DNA from: RGIG2041 sp045652745
GTDB taxonomy: Bacteria; Bacillota; Clostridia; UBA1381; UMGS1253
Length of the DNA: 64,000 bases
Assembly: GCA_045652745.1 (NCBI GenBank)
Contig: JAZRUW010000029.1
Coordinates: 3,011 to 67,010 of the forward strand
Direction of reading: 5' to 3'
How positions within the stretch are numbered: position 1 is the first letter of the stretch; each line of letters begins with the position of its first letter. Below are positions 8,339-14,830 of the stretch, piece by piece. The notes under the pieces are model-generated. The model saw only the letters and a program-made list of their open reading frames with translations, was not told where the DNA came from and did not search any database. A program made the translations under genes and the position numbers.

Positions 8339-8377
8339 AAAACCAGTATCTCAACAATTGAGATACTGGTTTTGTTT
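8339..8377 (+). terminator. Terminator of the restriction-modification operon
   Basis: A 16-base stem (core AACCAGTATCTCAA) with a three-base loop ends in TTTTGTTTT just after the specificity-subunit stop. It can work in both directions, since the facing zinc transporter gene ends at 8423 on the other strand. Confidence 0.85.
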
Positions 8378-8380
8378 TAC

Positions 8381-8401
8381 TTTCCTTGAGAATACTCCAG
8401 C
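8381..8401 (-). repeat. Weak inverted match to the GGGCGAGTGTTCT motif
   Basis: On the minus strand this segment reads GGAGTATTCTCAAGGA, agreeing at about 15 of 21 positions with the repeat ends at 18502 and 18760. It is opposite in direction to the copy at 5002-5022, so the two bracket the restriction-modification island. Taken alone the match is weak. Confidence 0.3.
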
Positions 8402-8422
8402 TCGGTTGTACTTTTTCTGTCT

Positions 8423-9175
8423 TTACCCGAGCAATACATCCGAAATCAGCATTATACAAAAGCCGACAAGCAGCGCGTACGTTGCGCCGCGCTCACAGCC
8501 ATGTGCGTGCGTTTCGGGAATCATTTCGTCACTGATGACATAGAGCATCGTTCCGCCGGCAAATGCGAGCGCAAACGGCAAAATCGCCGTGGAAATGCTG
8601 ACCGCAAAATAGCCGATCAGTGTGCCGATAATTTCAACCACACCCGTCAGCGCCGCACAGATAAAGGTCTTGCCCGGCTTTACACCTGCAGCCAGCATCG
8701 GTGCGATAATGACCATGCCTTCCGGAATGTTCTGAAGTGCAATACCGCCGGCAATCAAAAGCGCCTGATTTACATCACCCGAGCCGAAACCGACACCGGC
8801 CGCGATGCCCTCCGGCAGATTATGTATCGCAATGGCCGTTACAAACAAAAGCACCTTGCTCAAATCCGCATTGTTGTGGCTTTCAATGTCCTGCCCGACC
8901 ATTTTGTGCAAGTGCGGCACAAGCTTGTCAATCAAATTTAGACACAGCGCACCCGCAAAAATACCAACCACCGTAACGAGCACGCCGTATTTGCCACCAT
9001 ACTCCACCGACGGCACAATCAAGCCGAGCACCGCCGCCGCAAGCATAATACCGGCGGCAAACGATAAAACAATATCAGAAAAGCGGTGCGAGATTTTACG
9101 AAACAGAAAACCAATCACCGCACCGATCACAGTTGCGCCGCCCACACCGAGCGCCGTCAGCCATACCATTGTCAT
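8423..9175 (-). CDS. ZIP-family divalent metal transporter
   Basis: The 250-residue membrane protein carries the two ZIP signatures, HNLPEGIAAGVGFG and ALQNIPEGMVI, whose histidine, asparagine and glutamate form the metal path in helices IV and V. About eight hydrophobic segments are visible, with a short His-containing loop (HLHKM...SHNN) before the first signature. Start 9175 is chosen because GGAGGG lies ahead of it on the minus strand; the upstream in-frame codons run into the terminator of the rubredoxin gene. Zinc or iron uptake is likely, but the metal cannot be assigned. Confidence 0.85.
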   Translation of the reverse strand: MTMVWLTALGVGGATVIGAVIGFLFRKISHRFSDIVLSFAAGIMLAAAVLGLIVPSVEYGGKYGVLVTVVGIFAGALCLNLIDKLVPHLHKMVGQDIESHNNADLSKVLLFVTAIAIHNLPEGIAAGVGFGSGDVNQALLIAGGIALQNIPEGMVIIAPMLAAGVKPGKTFICAALTGVVEIIGTLIGYFAVSISTAILPFALAFAGGTMLYVISDEMIPETHAHGCERGATYALLVGFCIMLISDVLLG

Positions 9176-9190
9176 AAAATTCCCTCCAAA

Positions 9191-9223
9191 TAATAATAAA
9201 ACCCCGTAAAGCAACGGGGTTTT
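9191..9223 (-). terminator. Terminator of the flavodiiron-rubredoxin operon
   Basis: The stem AAAACCCCGT / ACGGGGTTTT (9198-9207 with 9214-9223) has a six-base loop and, on the minus strand, a T-rich tail. It separates the rubredoxin gene from the zinc transporter gene that follows in the same direction. Confidence 0.8.
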
Positions 9224-9229
9224 ACATTT

Positions 9230-9385
9230 TTACGCTTCAGAAAATTCGTCTTTGCCTACGCCGCAAAGCGGGCAAACAAAATCATCCGGCAAATCAGCAA
9301 ACGCCGTACCCGGTGCAATACCCAAATCCGGTGCGCCTGCTGCCTCATCATACTCCCAACCGCATACATCACATACGTATTTCAT
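9230..9385 (-). CDS. Rubredoxin
   Basis: This 51-residue reading frame starts MKYVCDVCGWEYDE and holds both rubredoxin metal knuckles, CDVCGW near residue 5 and CPLCGVGK near 39, with the classical GIAPGTAFADLPDDF between them. The four cysteines bind one iron. It lies 43 bases downstream of the flavodiiron protein gene in the same direction, and rubredoxin is the normal electron donor of that enzyme. GGAGG lies upstream of the ATG. Assignment is secure. Confidence 0.95.
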   Translation of the reverse strand: MKYVCDVCGWEYDEAAGAPDLGIAPGTAFADLPDDFVCPLCGVGKDEFSEA

Positions 9386-9428
9386 TGTTTTCGCCTCCTG
9401 TCCTTATAGTATATCTTTCACATTCAAA

Positions 9429-10583
9429 TTATTCACAAAGTTCTTTTGCCAATGCATCGAGCAAGGCACGGCTATCGTCATTTAAAGCCGACTTCACCGT
9501 AACAGTCGTGTCGGTATAAGTGATGTTTTTGCTCTTTTCAAGCATCGTTCGCATCACTTTTGCCGCCATCGCCGCCCAACTGCCGTTTTCAATCAGGCCG
9601 ATGGTTCTGTTTTGGAAGTTGCGCTCGGTTAAGTGGTCGATAAAGGTGCGCATAAACGGGAAAATATCCGCGTTATAAGTCGTCGTTGCCAAAACGAGTT
9701 TGCCGTAGCGAAACGCATCCTCCACCGCTTCTGCCATATCACAGCGCGCAAGGTCGTTTACAACCACCTTCGGGCAGCCGTTTTCCTTGAGTTTCTCTGC
9801 AAGATACTCCACGGCCTTCTTTGTGTTTCCGTACACCGAGGTGTAGGCAATCATCACGCCTTCGGACTCTACGCCGTAGCTTGACCATGTGTTGTACAAA
9901 TCAAGGTAATATGCTAAATTCGCCTTTAAAACCGGGCCGTGGAGCGGACAAATGATTTCAATATCCAGCGCCGCCGCCTTTTTCAAAAGTGCCTGCACCT
10001 GTGCGCCGTACTTACCCACAATGCCGATATAGTAACGTCTTGCCTCGCAAGCCCAGTCTTCATTGGTATCCAGTGCACCGAATTTACCGAAGCCGTCCGC
10101 AGAAAACAATACTTTTTCCTTGTCATCATAAGTAACGATTACCTCCGGCCAATGCACCATCGGTGCGGTCAAAAAGGTGAGCGTACGGCTGCCGAGCGAA
10201 AGTGTCGCGCCCTCACCAACCACGATTCTGCGCTCCTCATAGTCCGTGCCGAAGAAGTTTTGCATCATTGCAAAGGCTTTTGCGGATGCCACAATCGTCG
10301 CGGACGGATATTTTTGTGCAAACACGGCGATATTTGCCGAATGGTCCGGTTCCATATGCTGTACAATCAGATAATCCGGCGTTTTGCCCGCAAGCTCTTC
10401 TTCAAGATTATGAAGCCATGCCTCGCCAAAGCGTGCATCCACCGTATCCAATACAGCAATTTTCTCATCTAAAATTACATAGGAATTGTACGCCATGCCG
10501 TTGGGCACAATGTACTGTCCCTCGAACAAATCAATTTCGCGGTCGTTGACACCGATATATTTTACGGTTTGTGTAATTTGCAT
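9429..10583 (-). CDS. Flavodiiron protein (A-type flavoprotein, FprA-like)
   Basis: The 384-residue protein joins a metallo-beta-lactamase-like diiron domain (HMEPDHSANIAV with the HxExD ligands near residue 75, MVHWPEV near 140, CPLHGPVLK near 220) to a flavodoxin domain (AYTSVYGNTKKAVE near 245). Such enzymes reduce O2 to water or NO to N2O using rubredoxin, protecting anaerobes; the rubredoxin gene follows directly. The ATG at 10583 is preferred over the GTG/ATG codons upstream because the protein then begins MQITQTVKYIGVND, the usual family start, with a purine-rich GGAGG upstream. Confidence 0.92.
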   Translation of the reverse strand: MQITQTVKYIGVNDREIDLFEGQYIVPNGMAYNSYVILDEKIAVLDTVDARFGEAWLHNLEEELAGKTPDYLIVQHMEPDHSANIAVFAQKYPSATIVASAKAFAMMQNFFGTDYEERRIVVGEGATLSLGSRTLTFLTAPMVHWPEVIVTYDDKEKVLFSADGFGKFGALDTNEDWACEARRYYIGIVGKYGAQVQALLKKAAALDIEIICPLHGPVLKANLAYYLDLYNTWSSYGVESEGVMIAYTSVYGNTKKAVEYLAEKLKENGCPKVVVNDLARCDMAEAVEDAFRYGKLVLATTTYNADIFPFMRTFIDHLTERNFQNRTIGLIENGSWAAMAAKVMRTMLEKSKNITYTDTTVTVKSALNDDSRALLDALAKELCE

Positions 10584-10618
10584 TTTTACCTCTTCCTCCA
10601 TAGCATTACTTCTGTATT

Positions 10619-10657
10619 ACTATACCATATCCTAAAGAAAATTTCAATCTAAAATTC
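10619..10657 (-). promoter_or_regulatory. Promoter of the flavodiiron-rubredoxin operon with shared upstream box
   Basis: On the minus strand TTGAAA (10642-10647) and TATAGT (10619-10624) are 17 bases apart. The 20 bases at 10638-10657, covering the -35 region, agree at 19 of 20 positions with the segment at 13822-13841 in front of sorE, where the same promoter elements and spacing recur. Confidence 0.75.
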
Positions 10658-10694
10658 TGCCACCTGTAGAGATTATTACCATCGCAATTTGCAC

Positions 10695-10731
10695 ACAAAA
10701 AACCGCTTTAATAGAGATTAAAGCGGTTTTT
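10695..10731 (-). terminator. Terminator after the YgjV-like gene
   Basis: A 15-base stem (core AACCGCTTTAAT) with a four-base loop lies five bases after the YgjV-like stop on the minus strand and ends in a T run. It isolates the sugar-phosphate operon from the flavodiiron operon. Confidence 0.85.
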
Positions 10732-10735
10732 AAGA

Positions 10736-11239
10736 CTATTTTTCAAAACCCGTTTTCTTAAATCGCAGGTAAGATATAAACGCAGACGTCATCATAAACA
10801 GCTCACAAAGGATGCCACCGATGGAAAATACGATGATGTTGTTTACAATCCAAACGGGCGAAACAAAGAAGTACTGCGATTTTCTGATGCCGGCACCGTC
10901 CATAAAGCACATCGCATAGGTCTGCACAATCTGGGCAACAAACAAAACAATCGACCACGGATTGTCGTAGGCGAAAGCCGTACCGATGACGTAGAGCGCA
11001 CACAAAATCCAAAAGCTCGTCTTCGTAAAGGTCTTCTTGTTTAATGCCAATGCCGAGCGGATAATGCTGATAATATTATAAATCGCGCTGACATAAGCGC
11101 CCAAAAGCATAAAGTTTACCGCAAAAAGCAAACTGCCGATGCCGATGAACAAAAACAGGTGTTTATTTTTCTTGCATTGAAATGACGAGATGTTGATGAT
11201 CATCGCCACAATGCCGATTGCCTGGGCTAAAATTTCCAT
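10736..11239 (-). CDS. YgjV-like inner membrane protein
   Basis: This 167-residue protein has about five hydrophobic segments and the family features of E. coli YgjV: an N-terminal AQAIGIVAMIINISSFQCKK, a central LLGAYVSAIYNIISIIR and a C-terminal NNIIVFSIGG. The function is unknown; YgjV proteins have some resemblance to small sugar-transporter folds. It starts 17 bases after the MtlD-like gene and shares its operon, which suggests a link to sugar or sugar-alcohol metabolism but does not prove transport. Confidence 0.65.
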   Translation of the reverse strand: MEILAQAIGIVAMIINISSFQCKKNKHLFLFIGIGSLLFAVNFMLLGAYVSAIYNIISIIRSALALNKKTFTKTSFWILCALYVIGTAFAYDNPWSIVLFVAQIVQTYAMCFMDGAGIRKSQYFFVSPVWIVNNIIVFSIGGILCELFMMTSAFISYLRFKKTGFEK

Positions 11240-11255
11240 ATCAGTTCATGTCCTT

Positions 11256-12446
11256 TTATTTGGTCGCATCCATTTTGGACTTTACGGCCGCAATCAAATC
11301 CTTGATTGTGCCGCCGTTGTCGAGGATGTTTACAAATTCCGTAATTTCCTTATATTCTTCGCTGTTCGGATCCAGCTTGGACACGGAGGTCATAATTTCC
11401 TGTGCCGGCATTTTCGATACATCGTCAAAGCCGAATTTGGTTGCAGCAGCATAAACCGCATAAATCGCATACGGCTTGATGCCCGCTTCCTGACAGGAGT
11501 GCATTGCACCGACTACTCTGTCGTTTTCGGAAAGTTTACGGTTTAAGTCTCTGCCCACACGGAACACTGTGTCACCGAGTTTCTTGTTGGTAAATCTGTA
11601 TAAAAGGTCCTCTGCATGCGCATACAGATCTTTTACGGAAGCACCGTAACGGATAGACAGCGCCAAAGCGGACTCCGTCATCGCGCGAAGCACCAGACAT
11701 TCAATTTCCGTATCCTCAATTGCCTGCCAGATAAACTCATAACCCTTCAAATTACCAAGGTAAGCCGTCAGGGAATGACCCATGTTATGTAAGAACAGTT
11801 TGCGCTCGATATAAAGTCTGAACGGCGCATAAGCGGACATATTCTTAATTTCCGGCACTTCACCCTTAAAACCGTCTTTATCTACAATCAGGTTGCAAAA
11901 CGGCTCTACGCAAACTCTCAAAATATCGTTTTTGGTCATTTCCGGTGTCTGAATCGGCACCATTCTGCCGATGGATGCCTCTACCATACCGATGCATTCA
12001 TCAAACAGTTTCTTTTCTGCATCGTCCAAAAGATTTTTGATAGACTCAGCAAGAAATTTATCCGCATCAATCAAATTTTCACAAATGATAATGTTAAGCG
12101 GCGTTTTGTTGCCGTTTGCCCAACGCTTTTTAAGACCGTTTGCGATGTTACCCACAATGCGCGGCAGAATATTTACGCCGACCGCCGTTGCCATAATATC
12201 GCAATTCGCAATCGCATCTGCCACAGCCTCCGGATCCATGCCGTCCACACCGGACACATTCTTTACCGTAATTTCCTCGTTGGAGTCGTTAGAAAGTACT
12301 TCAACCACATACTGTCCGCGTTCGTTTAACGCCGCGAGAATGTCTTTATTTACATCGATAAAGGACACACTGTAACCGGATTCGGAAAGAAGCTGTCCGA
12401 TAAAACCTCTGCCGATATTGCCCGCACCATACATTACTGCTTTCAT
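11256..12446 (-). CDS. mtlD: Mannitol-1-phosphate 5-dehydrogenase-like polyol phosphate dehydrogenase
   Basis: The 396-residue protein opens with the NAD-binding motif MKAVMYGAGNIGRGFIG. The MtlD/long-chain mannitol dehydrogenase active-site motif appears as ERKLFLHNMGHS near residue 213, with Lys, Asn and His in the expected K-N-H order. Mannitol-1-phosphate and fructose-6-phosphate are the usual substrates, but the family also acts on other polyol phosphates and hexuronates. No PTS genes lie nearby. It follows sorE by 26 bases behind GGGGG, so both are probably co-expressed. Confidence 0.75.
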   Translation of the reverse strand: MKAVMYGAGNIGRGFIGQLLSESGYSVSFIDVNKDILAALNERGQYVVEVLSNDSNEEITVKNVSGVDGMDPEAVADAIANCDIMATAVGVNILPRIVGNIANGLKKRWANGNKTPLNIIICENLIDADKFLAESIKNLLDDAEKKLFDECIGMVEASIGRMVPIQTPEMTKNDILRVCVEPFCNLIVDKDGFKGEVPEIKNMSAYAPFRLYIERKLFLHNMGHSLTAYLGNLKGYEFIWQAIEDTEIECLVLRAMTESALALSIRYGASVKDLYAHAEDLLYRFTNKKLGDTVFRVGRDLNRKLSENDRVVGAMHSCQEAGIKPYAIYAVYAAATKFGFDDVSKMPAQEIMTSVSKLDPNSEEYKEITEFVNILDNGGTIKDLIAAVKSKMDATK

Positions 12447-12471
12447 TGCTTTATCCCCCTAAAAATGCGCA

Positions 12472-13725
12472 TTATTTATTCTCTAACAAATACTTTTCAG
12501 CTTCAGCGGACCACAAGCCGTTGTTCTTTGCCGTAATTTCAGCCAACTTTTTAAACAGCGGGTCTGTTTCACCGAGTTTTTCGAAATCGTCAATTGCCGT
12601 AAGCGGCAGGTCGATATGTGTATAAATCAATTTTTTGCCGCCCGGAATTTTCGGAAGGTTCAATGTGGATTCCTTTACGCTGTCGATACCGCCGATATGG
12701 GTTACCATAACTGCCGGATTCAGTCTGCCCTCTTCCATCAACTTCAAAGACTCGCGCATGTCGTCGGTATTGCCGCCGGTCGTGCCCATATAATGTGTTG
12801 CATTATAGTGCAGGTCATAGAAGTTAATGTTTGCGGAGAATTCGTGGTCTACCGGACCTGCAAAGAAGTTTACGCAACCGTCATAACCGAGTACGCTGCT
12901 TGCAAGTTCGCAAACCGGCTTTACCGGTGCCATAACCAAAATATCATCGTAACCCTTGCCGCCGGTCAACTCCATAAGATAGGCTTTCGCATCTTCAAGC
13001 TTTGCGGTATTTACATAAACGAGCTTTACACCGTTTTTCTGTGCATACTCCGGTGTAATGAGCTGTTCGGCGCGGCCGAGACGTGCATCGTCAATATCGG
13101 TTACAACGACTAAGCCCGGCTTTCTGTCGCCGCCGATGGCGTAGTCAATTGCGCCCATACCCATCGGGCCTGCGCCTGCCATAATGATGAGGTTGCCGCC
13201 CTCTTTAATGCCCATTTCATGCACATAGGAGCCGGACTTTGTATGATACATCGCATGATAGCCGCCAACGATGCAAGACATCGGCTCTGCCAGCGAACCG
13301 TGGAAAAATACATCCGAATTGTATTCAAGCACGCTGTCGGTCAGCATCGCTTCCGCCGGCAAAATAACATATGTAGCACAGCCGCCTGCTTTTTCAAACG
13401 AATAACCGAGCGCGTCTAAGCTACCCTTATAGTTTAATGCAGGCTGCACCGCAAATTTCTGACCGGCTTTAAATTTATCCTGCCACTTTGCACCAACCTC
13501 ACGGATAATACCGCAAAATTCATGGCCGATGATAATCGGATTTGTCGCAACATTTTCAGGCACGCGCTTATGCTCGCCACCCTGCAGCGCCGCCTTATAA
13601 CTGGACATACAGATACTGTCTGTGACAATCTCTGCCAAAATTTCGTCCTCACCCACGGCGCCCAGTTCAAATTCTTCCAATCTCAAATCACATTTTCCGT
13701 AAAGTCTTAATGCTTTCGTTTTCAT
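12472..13725 (-). CDS. sorE: L-sorbose-1-phosphate reductase-like zinc dehydrogenase
   Basis: The 417-residue medium-chain dehydrogenase begins MKTKALRLYGKCDLRLEEFE. The catalytic zinc region is DSICMSSYKAAL with IIIGHEFCG (about residues 36-75), and the nucleotide site is AGAGPMGMGAIDYA near 180. The sequence style matches SorE, which reduces L-sorbose 1-phosphate to D-glucitol 6-phosphate, rather than plain sorbitol dehydrogenases. ATG 13725 has a weak GAGG upstream; earlier in-frame starts would run through the promoter at 13803-13841. It is first in a sorE-mtlD-ygjV operon. A different ketose or polyol phosphate substrate remains possible. Confidence 0.75.
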   Translation of the reverse strand: MKTKALRLYGKCDLRLEEFELGAVGEDEILAEIVTDSICMSSYKAALQGGEHKRVPENVATNPIIIGHEFCGIIREVGAKWQDKFKAGQKFAVQPALNYKGSLDALGYSFEKAGGCATYVILPAEAMLTDSVLEYNSDVFFHGSLAEPMSCIVGGYHAMYHTKSGSYVHEMGIKEGGNLIIMAGAGPMGMGAIDYAIGGDRKPGLVVVTDIDDARLGRAEQLITPEYAQKNGVKLVYVNTAKLEDAKAYLMELTGGKGYDDILVMAPVKPVCELASSVLGYDGCVNFFAGPVDHEFSANINFYDLHYNATHYMGTTGGNTDDMRESLKLMEEGRLNPAVMVTHIGGIDSVKESTLNLPKIPGGKKLIYTHIDLPLTAIDDFEKLGETDPLFKKLAEITAKNNGLWSAEAEKYLLENK

Positions 13726-13802
13726 TTTAAAGCCTCGCTTTCTGTAAATTACTTTGCCAAACCTCGGCAATTTGATTTGTCAATATACATATATACGTTT
13801 AC

Positions 13803-13841
13803 ACTATACCACAAATCGCGCAAAATTTCAATCTATAATTC
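13803..13841 (-). promoter_or_regulatory. Promoter of the sorE operon
   Basis: TTGAAA (13826-13831) and TATAGT (13803-13808), read on the minus strand, are 17 bases apart, about 78 bases before the sorE start codon. The -35 element is embedded in the 20-base box shared with the flavodiiron promoter at 10638-10657. Confidence 0.75.
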
Positions 13842-13879
13842 TTCACTTTTCTTCCGAAATTCTTCTCTTTTTTTCCGAA
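13838..13879 (-). repeat. Two tandem 21-base repeats upstream of the sorE promoter
   Basis: The segments 13838-13858 and 13859-13879 are adjacent direct copies agreeing at 19 of 21 positions (plus-strand core ATTCTTC...TCCGAA). Twenty-one bases is two turns of the helix, so proteins bound to both copies would face the same side. The inner copy ends at the -35 region, the usual placement for an activator site. Confidence 0.6.
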
Positions 13880-13905
13880 ATGTGCACAAAAACAACCTTT
13901 TCAAA

Positions 13906-14829
13906 TTACAATACCGGCAGCATGCGTATTGCCGACCGAAATTCCGACAGATTGCCCGCCTTTTTGATGGCTTTTGCCGCTTTGGTTTCCTCCGGAAAAT
14001 TCCATAGGATATACACCCAGATTTCCTTGAGCTTCTGCAACGTAAACACTTCGGATTGCAAAACCGCATAGTAGTTTTCTGCCAGCAATTCCGAAAAGGC
14101 AATCAGTTCTTCGGTGGTCAATTTGTCTCCGCCGCGAATCTGTCGAAACAGCGCCGGATTGGCAACCGCACCGCGCCCGAGCATCACACTTTCGATGCCG
14201 TCAAATTCTTTTACAATCCGCTGATAGTCTGCTACCGAAAACACATTGCCGTTGTAGCAAAGCGGATTTTTCGAGTGCGCCTTATACATCGCAAACACAT
14301 CATCATGCGGCACACCGCCGTAGTAGTCTGTCTTCGTTCGCGGATGCACAATCAGACGCGGCATGTCAAGCTGATTGTAAATATCCAAAAGGGCATCTGC
14401 CTCGCTTTTGTCGGCAAAGCCGATACGCGTTTTGATTTCCGTTTTCAGACCCGTCTTATCAAAGGTTTCCAGCAAAAACTTCTCTAAATGCACCGTATCT
14501 TTGAGCGCACCGCTGCCGCGCCCCTTTTGTACCACGCGCGCCGCCGGACAGCCGAGATTAATATTGACCTCTTTGTAGCCAAGTTCTTTGATTTTTTCCT
14601 CAAATTTTAAAAACGAGTCCGCCTGCGTGGTAAGCACCTGCACGCGAAGCGGAATATCCCGGTTGTGCTCGGGCAGAATGTCGCGCAGGCACTTGCGGCT
14701 GACTCTCTCTTTGTCGCTCGGCACAATAAACGGCGCATAGTACATATCACAGCCGCCGAAAAACTTTGCGTGCGTGTTTCGGTATGTGTAAGTTGTAATG
14801 CCCTCCATCGGCGCAAAATACAGTTGCAT
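13906..14829 (-). CDS. dus: tRNA-dihydrouridine synthase
   Basis: The 307-residue FMN enzyme reduces uridine to dihydrouridine in tRNA. Seen are the N-terminal YFAPMEGITTYTYR, the catalytic loop NLGCPAARVVQKGRGSGAL with the active cysteine near residue 95, CYNGNVFS, and MLGRGAVANPALFRQI near 225. It is of the shorter Dus type common in Firmicutes. Start ATG 14829 follows AGAGG and lies one base after the stop of the GTPase-nuclease gene, so the two are probably co-transcribed. Which tRNA position it modifies is not evident. Confidence 0.88.
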   Translation of the reverse strand: MQLYFAPMEGITTYTYRNTHAKFFGGCDMYYAPFIVPSDKERVSRKCLRDILPEHNRDIPLRVQVLTTQADSFLKFEEKIKELGYKEVNINLGCPAARVVQKGRGSGALKDTVHLEKFLLETFDKTGLKTEIKTRIGFADKSEADALLDIYNQLDMPRLIVHPRTKTDYYGGVPHDDVFAMYKAHSKNPLCYNGNVFSVADYQRIVKEFDGIESVMLGRGAVANPALFRQIRGGDKLTTEELIAFSELLAENYYAVLQSEVFTLQKLKEIWVYILWNFPEETKAAKAIKKAGNLSEFRSAIRMLPVL

Positions 14830-14830
14830 A

